A DNA stretch of 52,680 nt from Chitinispirillales bacterium (GCA_031283085.1 JAITCM010000099.1:1-52680), one strand, 5' to 3'; positions 1-8,333 are shown, numbered from the stretch's first letter. The notes: generated from the sequence alone by a model not told the origin. Made by a program: numbers and translations.

Positions 1-305
1 TCGCTCAATCTCATACTGATTCTCGCCGGATAATCTCCGCGTCCCGCGGCCCCGCCACATCCGCGGCCGCCGTCCGCCTGCCGGCGTTAATTCTCGTTCA
101 TGGCGGCAAATATTCATACTTATTTACTGTTATTTATAATTATTAGCCTGTTTTTATTAATACTTATTTACTATGCTTATATAATAAAAAAGTGAGTATC
201 CGCCGTTTTGTGCGGGTAACTCCCACGTGAAGACCCAAGGACGCGCCAAATTTTCTCAATCCGCCTGCCATCTTTCTCAAAATAACAAGGTTTGGCTCTT
301 CAGGA
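1..305. other. Left-edge spacer, no supported gene
   Basis: No convincing coding region is seen. The first 110 bases are GC-rich and bases 115-195 are very AT-rich. A minus-strand frame starting near base 61 is open to the left edge but has no clear ribosome binding site and only about 20 codons in the window, so it is not called. Confidence 0.4.
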
Positions 306-357
306 ATTATGGTGGGAAAGGGCATTTTTATTGTTGGCAAAGAATGGCTCGGCTTGC

Positions 358-395
358 GCGCCCCACCGGCGGTTATACCGCCGAGCCTGGGGCGC
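358..395. repeat. Two-tier hairpin, copy 1
   Basis: Outer stem GCGCCCCA (358-365) with TGGGGCGC (388-395); inner stem CGGCGGT (67-73 of this block of 300, i.e. 367-373) with ACCGCCG (377-383), loop TAT. It shares its inner stem and the AGCC spacer with copy 2, while the outer stem differs by a compensated base pair. Confidence 0.6.
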
Positions 396-453
396 TATTG
401 CAAAAGCCGCCGGTGAGGTTTTGCTTTTGACGTTAGCGTATCGTTTTTAGGAC

Positions 454-601
454 GCACCCCGTTAGGGGTGCGCCGCTCGGTAGAAAACGGAACCCCCCAA
501 GATTAACCCGCACCCCACCGGCGGTTTCACCGCCGAGCCTGGGTGCGGGAAATGATGGTGGGGCATACGTTCTACCGAGCGATGCACCCCTAACGGGGTG
601 C
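454..601. repeat. Large inverted repeat enclosing hairpin copy 2
   Basis: Arms 454-485 and 570-601 match in inverted orientation over 32 bases with two mismatches. Each arm is itself partly palindromic (GCACCCC...GGGGTGC). Hairpin copy 2 lies in the loop, so the whole block could fold into a long branched structure. Confidence 0.6.
507..549. repeat. Two-tier hairpin, copy 2
   Basis: Outer stem CCCGCACCCCA (507-517, one bulged C) with TGGGTGCGGG (540-549); inner stem CGGCGGT (519-525) with ACCGCCG (529-535), loop TTC. Compared with copy 1 the outer stem replaces a G-C pair (G360/C393) with an A-T pair (A512/T544), which keeps pairing. Confidence 0.6.
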
Positions 602-713
602 AAAAAACCAAAATCAGCAATAGAGACGCCCTATTAGCGGCGTCAAAACGCTGATAATTAGCCATGAAAACCGCATCCAATAAGGATGCCATATTTGGTT
701 CTTCCCACCATAA

Positions 714-1358
714 TGTCGGAAGCGCCTGGATATTAAGGTAACGTTGAAGTCGAAAACGAGAATAGACATTGAAATGCAGCGAGAAAAAATTGTGTATTTG
801 CGTGAGCGAGTATTATTTTATTGTTCAGGGATGGTCAGAGAGCAGATGATTTCGGGCGATAAATACGAAGATATTAAACGGGTCGTAAACATAACAATAG
901 CGAACCACGTGGCGATACCGGAAGATATGGCGTATCACCACCGCTATACCTTATACGACCCCGAAACGCGCTCGGAGTTTACGGACTTGTTGGAGGTTCA
1001 TGTAATCGAGTTGCCCAAGTTATCGCCGGAAGACGATGGTAGCGAATTATGGTGGTGGATGAAATTTTTAACCGTGAATACTAAGGAGGAATTGGCCATG
1101 ATAGCCGTAAAAAGCCCTGTATTGGAATGTGCGGCCGCCCGCCTGATTGAAGTGTCGGAAGACACGCAAACCCGCTGCCGCCTTGAAAACCAACTGATTT
1201 ACGAGTTGGACCAGCGGGACCGGATGAACGCGGCGAAGAAGGAAGGGAGGGAGGAAGGTATAGAAAAGGTAATATCACTCATTGAACAGGGCTTATCTTT
1301 GGACGAGGTCAAAGTGATATTGTCGAAAAAACAAGTGAAAGAGGGGAATAAACCATGA
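714..1358 (+). pseudogene. 5'-truncated Rpn / PD-(D/E)XK nuclease-transposase
   Basis: The protein matches the C-terminal two thirds of the Rpn/YhgA-like PD-(D/E)XK family: an IDIEMQ nuclease motif near the start, an LYYASKL-like segment (here FYCSGMVREQM), an ELPKL segment, and a Glu/Gly/Lys-rich helical tail (KEGREEGIEK) usual at the C-terminus. In-frame homology continues upstream of the first possible start (TTG at 744) through a RLDIKV stretch holding the other catalytic Asp (codon 729-731), then meets a stop at 711-713, exactly at the right end of the palindromic element. Family members are near 300 residues; about the first 50-70 are missing and no ribosome binding site suits the TTG. 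Family members promote recombination or act as nucleases; this copy is probably dead. Confidence 0.75.
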
Positions 1359-1936
1359 TAACCGAAAAGTGCCGGATACAGGAAAAAAGCGCCGACCGCC
1401 CACCCGGAACTTACCCTTGAACAAGGCCGTATAGACAGAATCCCCGCCACCATACAAGCCTGACAGCGGCGCCAGACGCCAAACCCACCCCCGCCACACC
1501 CCCAAATATCCCCCAAAAACCGATTGGCACGAAATTTGCGGTATAAATAATTGATGGGTAGCCGGGTTAAGGGCGGGTAAGCGGCCTGAACCCAAAAATA
1601 TTGCAATTTTTTGTTGAAAAATTACCCGATTAATTGTATATTATATAATGGTGTATGGGATAGATACCGGGTAAATGCCCAAAATCAGGCTAAAAACAAA
1701 GCGCCGACACCGGCAAAACGGCTGAACTAAGGCGGAAAATTACGCCGGGAGGCGGAAAAAAGTTCGCGGTTACGCCGGAAAACGGCAAAACCGCGCCTGA
1801 CAGCAAAAAAAACTAAAGAAACAGGGCGGGTTTCACGATATATTAAGTTATGGCCGGACTGTAGAGGGCATTCTAAAGGAGATGAACGAATCGATAGGGG
1901 GTATATTTTGATACGTGTATCCATGGGCGGCCATAT
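1359..1936. other. Intergenic region with nested hairpin
   Basis: No gene is supported in these 578 bases. A nested stem is present at 1765-1795 (CGCGGTT with AACCGCG, enclosing GCCG/CGGC). An AT-rich segment near 1625-1650 contains TATATT/TATAAT-like boxes and could hold a promoter. An AAAGGAG at 1876-1882 runs straight into an ATG (1882) of a nine-codon frame; the spacing is too short to be a normal start. Confidence 0.4.
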
Positions 1937-2185
1937 ATGGAAAAAATAGCCATCGACATTACTGACACCGAAGATATTTGGGCGGTGCGCAAGATAGGGT
2001 TGGACGCACTGGATAAGGCGTTGGGAGAGGAAGACACAAAAAGGTTTTTGAGACTTTGGAGCGGTTACGGAACCGGACGTGATTGCGTGAAAGCGCGGCA
2101 CGAGTTAAACAAAACAATAACGAACGAGGAAATAATGGCCGGAGCCTTGAAATTGCAGGAAGAAGGCGGCGACGCAAGCAAATAG
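1937..2185 (+). CDS. Small conserved hypothetical protein
   Basis: An 82-residue acidic protein with no signal peptide or membrane segment. The pattern RKIGLDALDKALG...FLRLWSGYGTGRD...RHEL...TNEEI resembles a small hypothetical family seen in spirochaetes and cyanobacteria, in which an 'R.IGL.AL...LG...FL...' helix is followed by a 'GYGDYTKERH' block; here that block is partly altered. Members of that family often neighbour toxin-like genes, but no partner is seen here. The start codon ATG at 1937 has no strong ribosome binding site. Function unknown; the family link is from memory and is moderate at best. Confidence 0.5.
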   Translation: MEKIAIDITDTEDIWAVRKIGLDALDKALGEEDTKRFLRLWSGYGTGRDCVKARHELNKTITNEEIMAGALKLQEEGGDASK

Positions 2186-2503
2186 ACGCAAATTAGTATG
2201 AATAAGCACGAAAACGTAAGTTTATAGCGCATACTCTGTAACTGGGAATTGAAAAATAACAAACGGCGGACGGAACAGGCCCGCAAAGACCGGGGGAAAG
2301 GAGGGTTTGTACTGGATGGAAAAATGACGGCGGCTAAGCGCCGCTCCGCCGTACAGTGCCGGATTTTTTGTACTTTTGGGTGAAGTACGAATGTCGGAAT
2401 CTCCACGGAAAGCGTATGGGTGACGCTGACCGTGGAATTGTATAGTTTTTACGTTCCTTTTTTCTAAACACTTTTGCCGTATACCCTTACAAAGGAGGGG
2501 ATT
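2186..2503. other. Intergenic leader before surface-protein gene
   Basis: No gene is supported. The last 60 bases are T-rich and end in AAAGGAGG (2491-2498), the ribosome binding site that fixes the start of the next gene at ATG 2504 rather than at the upstream in-frame ATG 2474. Confidence 0.5.
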
Positions 2504-3463
2504 ATGAGTACGAGTACGAGTAAGAAGTCTGTCGGCGCGCGGGTGCGCGAACTTGCGCGGGGGCTCTTTACGTTTGAGTCTGGGTGGAAGATGGCTATGG
2601 TTGCGGTGGCTTTGGGAGGGGTGATTGGGATTGCGTATACGGACCTACCGACAAACGCCCCAACAGATCCATCTGGGCTGACATCGGGAACGATGTCGGC
2701 ATCTTATACTGTGCAGAACATTGCCGAGCTCGAGGTGACACCGAAAAATCCTAAGGATACTGAACTCGGAAAAAATGTTACAGAAATCCTTAACGGAGCC
2801 GATTTTGGAAACTTGGGAATAATCCGTGTAAAAACTAATGCCACAGCTTGGGATGTCCAAATGACTGCGCTTGACAGTGGAAAATTGACTAAAGTCGGAT
2901 CACCTGAAGATTATGATTATGACACGTTGAAAGACTGGATAACCGGCGTGTATGTGCAACCTTTAAATATCACAGCCACACCAAAAGGAAGTCAAAAACG
3001 TCTGTTGAAACCAAGTGATAAATTTGTATCCGGGAGCACTGATAGCTGTGTGTATCTAGATGTTTCGATAGGGGTGGCCAAAACAGGTGCAGCCTTAGGT
3101 GTGGGAACACAAAGTGTGTTGTATCCACTAATCAGTGGAACCAATACGTTTGCGACACCAATTAAGGTGGGGCGTACTCATTTGGAGAAACCGGTGAGCT
3201 TTGCCGATTCAATAGGACACCACTATGCCGTTAGCGGTAATATCACCGGAGACTTCGCGAGTGGAATAAGGAAGTCTGCGACTGGAAGAGCAACATGGTC
3301 AAATATAAGTAGTGATGGTTTCCCGACACCGCAAGATAACTATGTACCCGATGAGGAATACTTCTATGTGAATGTTGGAGGTATCCACCCTGACAGCGTT
3401 GGCGCAAATCCTAACGGTACCTATAAATCAACGTTCAAATTCGACCTGAAGGCAAACTTTTAG
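2504..3463 (+). CDS. Secreted fimbria-like surface protein
   Basis: A 319-residue protein with a basic N-terminus and one hydrophobic segment (about residues 29-43, MAMVAVALGGVIGIAYT) that looks like a long signal sequence or anchor. The rest is Gly/Thr/Ser/Asn-rich and probably beta-stranded, and it ends in alternating hydrophobic residues (NGTYKSTFKFDLKANF), the kind of C-terminal strand seen in subunits handled by periplasmic chaperones. AAAGGAGG six bases before ATG 2504 sets the start. A PapD-like chaperone gene follows, so a structural subunit of a pilus or surface layer is a reasonable inference. I do not recognise a specific family, and no usher gene is nearby. Confidence 0.6.
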   Translation: MSTSTSKKSVGARVRELARGLFTFESGWKMAMVAVALGGVIGIAYTDLPTNAPTDPSGLTSGTMSASYTVQNIAELEVTPKNPKDTELGKNVTEILNGADFGNLGIIRVKTNATAWDVQMTALDSGKLTKVGSPEDYDYDTLKDWITGVYVQPLNITATPKGSQKRLLKPSDKFVSGSTDSCVYLDVSIGVAKTGAALGVGTQSVLYPLISGTNTFATPIKVGRTHLEKPVSFADSIGHHYAVSGNITGDFASGIRKSATGRATWSNISSDGFPTPQDNYVPDEEYFYVNVGGIHPDSVGANPNGTYKSTFKFDLKANF

Positions 3464-3543
3464 GTTTAAATCACCGGCACGGTACCTAACTTAACTAAAG
3501 AACCGTCAGCCGCCGGTAGTACGCAATTGGCACTGGTACGCAA

Positions 3544-3568
3544 GGGGCGATTCCATATCGCCCCATTT
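3544..3568 (+). terminator. Hairpin terminator or attenuator
   Basis: A perfect 8-bp stem, GGGGCGAT (3544-3551) with ATCGCCCC (3557-3564), loop TCCAT, is followed by ATTTTC. It lies between the surface-protein gene and the chaperone gene and may lower expression of the downstream genes relative to the structural subunit. The U-run is short, so termination may be partial. Confidence 0.6.
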
Positions 3569-3693
3569 TCAGGTCAGTTCATTATCAACCTTTCCTGATT
3601 CTTTGATTCCTGATTCTTGATTCCAGAGTTCCAGTCAAAATAAAAAGAAGAAATGGAAACAGCAAAAAGATTTATAAAAAAAGGAGGCTATCT

Positions 3694-4389
3694 TTGGTCA
3701 TACATAATATTTTTCGGTTGTGGTATCTATTGTTGTTAGCCGTTCCTACCGTCCAGGCGGCGTTTACCATTGAGCCGGCGTTGGTTTTATTTTTTGCGGA
3801 CAGGGGTGAGAAGACGGCGTTTGTTGAGATTGTGCACACGGGCGGTGACCCGGCCGCGGTGCAATTTAGCGTGTTTGAGCGGATATTGGACAACGACGGG
3901 AAACTCGTCAAGGATGGGATGCCTAAAAGTTCTGACTTCATAGTGCATCCGGCGCAGGTTATCCTGTATCCAAAAGAACGCGCCACCGTCCAAATCCAGT
4001 ACAGGGGCAAGGGCAGGGTGACAGCGGACAGGGCTTATGTGCTCTACTCGCAGGAGGTGCCTATAGACGTGGGGCGGGAGGATGACGGCGTCAATATGGC
4101 TGTGAGGGCGCTCACGAACTATCACACCGTCATCTCGCTGGACACCGGAAAACCCGGTAAGCTCGTGTTCGTCTCGTCTAATGTGGTAGGCGGCGGACGG
4201 ATAGAGGTATTAGCGGAGAACAGGGGCGCCGGACGTGTGAGGATGGAACGGATAAATCTCGTTGTAGAGGGCAGGTTAATCAGGGAGATGACGGGCAATA
4301 GCAATTCGATAATGCCAGGTCAGCAGCGCCGCTTCACCTTCGTGTGGCCGAGGGCTGTTACGGCCAAGGAGGTGAGGTTTGTCTACTGA
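3694..4389 (+). CDS. Periplasmic fimbrial (PapD/CsuC-like) chaperone
   Basis: A 231-residue protein with a cleavable-looking signal peptide (WYLLLLAVPTVQA, cut near residue 22) and an immunoglobulin-like chaperone fold. The first domain has FTIEPALVLF, a hydrophobic 'FVEIVHTG...VQFSVFERI' pair of strands, and the family pattern 'D.DG......SSDFIVHPAQVILYPKERATVQIQYRG', followed by the 'RAYVLYSQEVPID' strand. The start is TTG at 3694, set by GGAGG at 3683-3687; no in-frame ATG fits. Such chaperones donate a strand to fold pilus subunits in the periplasm and hand them to an outer-membrane usher. The substrate is probably the preceding gene product; the usher is not in the window. Confidence 0.75.
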   Translation: MVIHNIFRLWYLLLLAVPTVQAAFTIEPALVLFFADRGEKTAFVEIVHTGGDPAAVQFSVFERILDNDGKLVKDGMPKSSDFIVHPAQVILYPKERATVQIQYRGKGRVTADRAYVLYSQEVPIDVGREDDGVNMAVRALTNYHTVISLDTGKPGKLVFVSSNVVGGGRIEVLAENRGAGRVRMERINLVVEGRLIREMTGNSNSIMPGQQRRFTFVWPRAVTAKEVRFVY

Positions 4390-4457
4390 TATGGGTGTAT
4401 GACAGCCCCCGGCCTTGCGTTACACGGTTCAGAGTACGCTTTTTTTTGTTTAGCGAT

Positions 4458-4486
4458 TTGGATTTTTCAGATTTGTGATGTATATT
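4458..4486 (+). promoter_or_regulatory. Predicted sigma-70-type promoter
   Basis: TTGGAT (4458-4463), 17-base spacer, TATATT (4481-4486), just upstream of the 43-codon ORF at 4543. A short palindrome, ATATTC-AA-GAATAT (4487-4500), directly follows the -10 box and could be an operator. Both are predictions from sequence only. Confidence 0.45.
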
Positions 4487-4542
4487 ATATTCAAGAATAT
4501 ATATTTGAAATCTAAACCTGAAAAATTCACAGGAGAAGCGTT

Positions 4543-4674
4543 ATGGCGGTAAAAACCGCGGGAACGGCGTCGGCTAAAAGAGAGGTACCGGTCAAAAAGG
4601 CCAAAAAGGCCGTATCCGTCCAAAAATCTAATTGTTTTTTGCGTTTTGTATCATCCGCGACAGTATGTTTATAG
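4543..4674 (+). CDS. 43-residue Lys-rich small protein
   Basis: An ORF of 43 codons starts at ATG 4543 behind AGGAG (4531-4535). The product is Lys/Ala/Val-rich in its first half. Its first residues (MAVKT, then a Lys/Arg/Val/Pro-rich run) resemble the N-terminus of the coiled-coil nuclease-like protein at 47039-47878, whose upstream bases are also similar, so it may be the leftover 5' end of a lost paralogue. Its stop codon (4672-4674) overlaps the ribosome binding site of the next gene, which would permit translational coupling. It may be a leader, a relic, or nothing functional. Confidence 0.45.
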   Translation: MAVKTAGTASAKREVPVKKAKKAVSVQKSNCFLRFVSSATVCL

Positions 4675-4685
4675 GGAGGTGCGGT

Positions 4686-5360
4686 TTGTCTATTGAACGG
4701 TCAGAATCCGCTTACGTTTCGCGTTATGTCCTTTGGGCATTTGCCGCCCTGCTGTTTTTCGTCGCCGCGGCGTACCCGCAGGCCGTCCCGTACATAGAGG
4801 ACATTGTGGGCATGGATGGCATAGAAGCTTCCGTCGGCAAGAGGGTTGTGGCGGAGGATGATGACGGTGGATTGAGTTTGATAGGTACTTTCAAGCTCTT
4901 CAACCCCGACACCGTCCCGTTTTATCTGTGGGTATCGTTTGAGAACGGCGGCCGGCTGGCGCATTCGCGTCACCGGCGCGACTCTCCGGCGATACGTTTG
5001 GTTGACATGGAGCTTCGCTACCGTGACGCGTCGCAGCGCCCCATAGTGAAGGAGTTTCCCGACAACGCCGGCCCGCGTGTGAGGCCGCGTTTGGGTTGGG
5101 CTTCGTCGAGAAGCGTGAGCGGCGGCGCCGCCGGCCGGTTTGGGAGGAAGAAGGCGCATATAGAGCAATCCGCGGACGCGGCGTCGAGCGTCCGGCACCG
5201 CGGCATGGGCGCCGTCGAGATTGTCTTCTGGCAGGAGGACGCGCAGGCGTACTACGAGATGGAGCTATGGGGCGTCCTGTACGCGCCGGACGTGAGGAAG
5301 GCTGTGGTCGCGGGGAATTACGTGGAGAACATCAAGTTTGAGATAGAGGCCGTGAAGTGA
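4686..5360 (+). CDS. Exported protein of unknown function
   Basis: A 224-residue protein when started at TTG 4686, which sits six bases after GGGAGG (4674-4679); the upstream in-frame ATGs lack such a site. The N-terminus is a signal peptide (SRYVLWAFAALLFFVAAAYPQA). The mature part has possible beta-strands (SLIGTFKLFNPDTVPFYLWV) and an Arg/Gly/Ser-rich middle (about residues 135-165). I recognise no domain. Position after the fimbrial chaperone suggests an accessory or subunit protein of the same surface structure, but that is inference from context. Confidence 0.55.
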   Translation: MSIERSESAYVSRYVLWAFAALLFFVAAAYPQAVPYIEDIVGMDGIEASVGKRVVAEDDDGGLSLIGTFKLFNPDTVPFYLWVSFENGGRLAHSRHRRDSPAIRLVDMELRYRDASQRPIVKEFPDNAGPRVRPRLGWASSRSVSGGAAGRFGRKKAHIEQSADAASSVRHRGMGAVEIVFWQEDAQAYYEMELWGVLYAPDVRKAVVAGNYVENIKFEIEAVK

Positions 5361-5415
5361 CGAATCTTTTTTAAGAGCGGGCATCCCCACTAAAAAAATA
5401 CAAAAAACGTTTTTT

Positions 5416-5445
5416 TTGACACCTTTCCGCCGCGCAATGTATATT
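5416..5445 (+). promoter_or_regulatory. Predicted promoter of glutamate synthase operon
   Basis: TTGACA (5416-5421), 18-base spacer, TATATT (5440-5445), about 150 bases before the first glutamate synthase gene. The bases after the -10 box (CATTAATTGTTG) resemble those after the predicted argC -10 box. The leader of about 140 bases has no obvious known riboswitch. Confidence 0.55.
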
Positions 5446-5594
5446 CATTAATTGTTGAACAATGCCGTTCATCGGGTAGCGCTTGGGCCGGTGCGGGAGG
5501 GTATCTATCCTTTCTAAACTGTATGGGCCGTATTGCACTTTGCGGGGGGGCGCGCGACCGGGTGGGCGTTTTTTTACGACCGGGAGAGGGGTAT

Positions 5595-6719
5595 ATGCAA
5601 GAGTTTCAAACGCGGCGGCGTTGCGGGCGCGAGGGGCGGGTGCGGATACCGTCGGGTTGCGCCATAACGGGGATAATAAGCAAGTCCGGCAGGCGTATGA
5701 GCGGCGAGCGCGTCATCCGTTCCATTTCCGTGATGCACGACCGCTCCAACGGGCTGGGCGGCGGCTTCGCGGCTTATGGGATTTACCCGGAGTACCGGGA
5801 TTACTACGCTTTCCACATATTTTATGAGTCCTCGGCGGCAAAGAAGGAGTGCGAGGAGTTCTTAGAGCGCCATTTCGACATCATCAACCTGTCGAAAATC
5901 CCCACGCGGAAGGTCAAGGAAATCACCAACGAGCCGCTTATATGGCGCTACTTCCTCACCCCGCTGCCCACCAAGCTCGCCGACAGCCAGCTCGACGAGC
6001 GCGAGTTCGTTGTGAAGTGCGTTTTCCACATAAACGCCGGCGCGGATATGAAGGGCGCCTACGTCTTTTCATGCGGCAAGGATATGGGCGTGTTCAAGGC
6101 GGTGGGCTTCCCGGAGGACGTGGGGCGGTTTTACAAGCTGGAGGAGTACGAGGGGTACTGTTTCACGGCGCACGGGCGCTACCCCACAAACACGCCGGGC
6201 TGGTGGGGCGGCGCCCACCCGTTCGCGCTGCTCGACTACTCCGTGGTACACAACGGGGAAATATCCTCCTACGACGCCAACCGCCGCGCTATAGAGATGT
6301 ACGGGTACAAGTGCTCTCTCCAGACCGACACCGAGGTTATTACATATATAATAGATTATCTGCACCGGAAGAAGCGGCTCACGCTTGATGAGATAGCGCT
6401 GGTGGTCGCCGCGCCGTTTTGGCAGACGATAGGGCGCATGGAGCAACGCGACCGGGAGACGCACGAGTACCTGCGCACTATTTTCTCGTCGCAGCTCATC
6501 ACCGGCCCGTTCTCCATCCTTGTCGGGTTTGAGGGCGGGCTGATGGCCCTCAACGACCGCCTGAAGCTGCGCAGCATGGTTGTGGGCGAGCGGGCCGATA
6601 TGGTGTACATCGCGAGCGAGGAGGCGGCCATTCGGATAATCGAGCCGAATCTTGACGCCCTGTGGGCTCCATTAGGCGGCCAGCCGGTTATCATTCGCGC
6701 AAACGGAGGCGAAGCGTAA
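5595..6719 (+). CDS. Split glutamate synthase, glutaminase (GATase II) subunit
   Basis: A 374-residue class II glutamine amidotransferase that corresponds to the first domain of large glutamate synthases. It hydrolyses glutamine and supplies ammonia for glutamate formation from 2-oxoglutarate. The nucleophile Cys is in PSGCAITG (about residue 22), with the Arg/Asn substrate-pocket motifs seen in ISVMHDRSNGLGGGFAAYG, HGRYPTNTPGWWGGAHPF and VVHNGEISS. The start is ATG 5595 behind GAGAGGG; upstream in-frame codons from 5523 are not supported. The nucleophile is preceded by a short leader, as in other split-type members, so processing may be needed. It is the first gene of five tightly spaced or overlapping genes. 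Confidence 0.88.
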   Translation: MQEFQTRRRCGREGRVRIPSGCAITGIISKSGRRMSGERVIRSISVMHDRSNGLGGGFAAYGIYPEYRDYYAFHIFYESSAAKKECEEFLERHFDIINLSKIPTRKVKEITNEPLIWRYFLTPLPTKLADSQLDEREFVVKCVFHINAGADMKGAYVFSCGKDMGVFKAVGFPEDVGRFYKLEEYEGYCFTAHGRYPTNTPGWWGGAHPFALLDYSVVHNGEISSYDANRRAIEMYGYKCSLQTDTEVITYIIDYLHRKKRLTLDEIALVVAAPFWQTIGRMEQRDRETHEYLRTIFSSQLITGPFSILVGFEGGLMALNDRLKLRSMVVGERADMVYIASEEAAIRIIEPNLDALWAPLGGQPVIIRANGGEA

Positions 6720-8224
6720 TGGCTATAAACTTTTTATACCCCGACTACGAGGTCGCGAGGAACTGCGACAGGTGCATAGTCTGCCGCGCCTGCGAGCGGC
6801 AGTGCGCCAACGAGGTGCACGAATACGTCGACACGCTCAACAAGATGGTCTGCGACGACGCGAAGTGCGTCAACTGCCACCGCTGCGTGTCGCTCTGCCC
6901 CACGCGAGCGCTCAAAATCGTGAAGAGCGGCAATACCTACAAAGAGAATATGAATTGGAGCGGCAAGACGATAAACGAGGTTTACCGGCAGGCCGGTTCG
7001 GGCGGCGTGTTACTCTCCAGTATGGGGAACCCGGAGGAGTATCCCATCTATTTTGACAAAATCCTGCTAAACGCCTCCCAGGTGACGAACCCGTCCATAG
7101 ACCCGCTGCGCGAACCGATGGAGACGACTGTCTTTTTGGGCGCGAAGCCCCACAATATAGAGCGCGGCGAGGACGGGCGTATAAAAAATAATTTGCCGCC
7201 GCAGCTGAAACTCTCAATGCCCGTGATGTTCTCGGCGATGAGCTACGGTTCCATCAGCTACAACGCGCACGAGAGTTTGGCGCGGGCGGCGGAGGAGCTT
7301 GGTATTCTATACAACACCGGCGAGGGCGGCCTGCACGAGGATTTTTACCGCTACGGCAAGAACACGGTGGTACAGGTGGCGTCGGGGCGTTTCGGCGTCC
7401 ACCCTCAGTATTTGAACAGCGGCGCGGCGGTGGAAATCAAGATGGGCCAGGGGGCAAAGCCCGGCATCGGCGGCCACCTGCCCGGCGCGAAGATAGTGGG
7501 CGACATATCAAGGACGCGGATGATACCGGAGGGAAGCGACGCCATCTCCCCCGCCCCGCACCACGACATCTATTCCATTGAAGACCTGCGCCAGTTAGTC
7601 TATTCCCTGAAAGAGGCGACGGACTACAAGAAGCCTGTGATAGTCAAGATAGCCGCCGTCCACAACGTGGCGGCAATCGCCAGCGGCATAGCCCGCAGCG
7701 GCGCGGACATAATCTCAATAGACGGTTTCCGCGGCGGCACCGGCGCCGCCCCCACGCGCATAAGGGACAACGTCGGCATCCCGATAGAGTTAGCGTTAGC
7801 CAGCGTCGACAGCCGTTTGCGGGAGGAAGGGATAAGGGACGACGTATCGATAATAGTAGGCGGCAGCATCCGCTCCAGCGCCGACATAGTAAGAGCCGTG
7901 GCCTTAGGCGCCGACTGCGTCTATGTTGCCACATCGGCATTACTGGCTCTCGGCTGCCATTTGTGCAGAAGCTGCCACGCCGGCAAGTGCAACTGGGGCA
8001 TAGCCACGCAATCCCCGGAACTTGTAAAGCGTTTGAACCCTGATATAGGGTACAAACGCCTTGTCAACTTAATGACAGCGTGGCAGCATGAGATAAAAGA
8101 GATGATGGGCGGGATGGGAATCAACTCAATCGAGAGCCTGAAGGGAAACCGGTTGATGCTGCGGGGTGTGGGCCTAAACGAAAAGGAATTGTCTATATTG
8201 GGCATTAAGCACGCGGGGGAATGA
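6719..8224 (+). CDS. Split glutamate synthase, FMN/[Fe-S] synthase subunit
   Basis: A 501-residue protein. The N-terminal 70 residues hold two 4Fe-4S motifs (CDRCIVCRACERQC and CVNCHRCVSLC); the rest is the FMN-binding TIM-barrel of glutamate synthase, with SYGSISYNAHESLARAAEE, NTGEGGLHEDFYRYG, IKMGQGAKPGIGGHLPG, SIDGFRGGTGAAP and a late cysteine cluster (CHLCRSCHAGKCNWG) that fits the 3Fe-4S site of the family. It makes glutamate from 2-oxoglutarate, ammonia and reducing power. ATG 6719 overlaps the previous stop by one base (TAATG). Confidence 0.9.
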   Translation: MAINFLYPDYEVARNCDRCIVCRACERQCANEVHEYVDTLNKMVCDDAKCVNCHRCVSLCPTRALKIVKSGNTYKENMNWSGKTINEVYRQAGSGGVLLSSMGNPEEYPIYFDKILLNASQVTNPSIDPLREPMETTVFLGAKPHNIERGEDGRIKNNLPPQLKLSMPVMFSAMSYGSISYNAHESLARAAEELGILYNTGEGGLHEDFYRYGKNTVVQVASGRFGVHPQYLNSGAAVEIKMGQGAKPGIGGHLPGAKIVGDISRTRMIPEGSDAISPAPHHDIYSIEDLRQLVYSLKEATDYKKPVIVKIAAVHNVAAIASGIARSGADIISIDGFRGGTGAAPTRIRDNVGIPIELALASVDSRLREEGIRDDVSIIVGGSIRSSADIVRAVALGADCVYVATSALLALGCHLCRSCHAGKCNWGIATQSPELVKRLNPDIGYKRLVNLMTAWQHEIKEMMGGMGINSIESLKGNRLMLRGVGLNEKELSILGIKHAGE

Positions 8225-8235
8225 CAGGAAAACGT

Positions 8236-8333
8236 ATGATAGTTGAATTAAAAATAAAAGATGAATTGAAATAATGACAGCGATAATAAACGTTGATTTT
8301 GATGTTGATATCAATCAATACACAAGGCAATAA
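8236..8333 (+). other. Two possible tiny coupled ORFs
   Basis: In the AT-rich gap after the synthase subunit, a 12-codon ORF (8236-8274) behind AGGA is joined by TAATG to a 19-codon ORF (8274-8333), which ends four bases before the ferredoxin-like gene at 8338. A perfect palindrome TTGATATCAA lies at 8305-8314. They could carry ribosomes to the next gene, which has a weak binding site, or be chance frames. Confidence 0.25.

Larger units (their letters stand above)
306..714. mobile_element. MITE-like palindromic element
   Basis: A 13-bp sequence, ATTATGGTGGGAA (306-318), is repeated in inverted orientation at 702-714. Between the ends lie nested palindromes: a 32-bp imperfect inverted repeat (454-485 with 570-601, two mismatches), two related hairpins (358-395 and 507-549), a short stem at 625-644 (GACGCC/GGCGTC) and one at 673-689 (GCATCC/GGATGC). 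There is no convincing gene inside. Terminal inverted repeats, small size and no transposase fit a non-autonomous element. Its right end abuts the point where homology of the neighbouring nuclease gene begins, so it may mark the breakpoint. A structured non-coding RNA is the alternative. No target duplication was identified. Confidence 0.45.

Noticed and set aside
462-692. 76-residue minus-strand ORF
   Set aside because: It is made of palindromes of the MITE-like element and has no coding signature.
1876-1911. Leader peptide of nine codons before the 82-residue protein
   Set aside because: AAAGGAG runs directly into the ATG, leaving no spacing for initiation.
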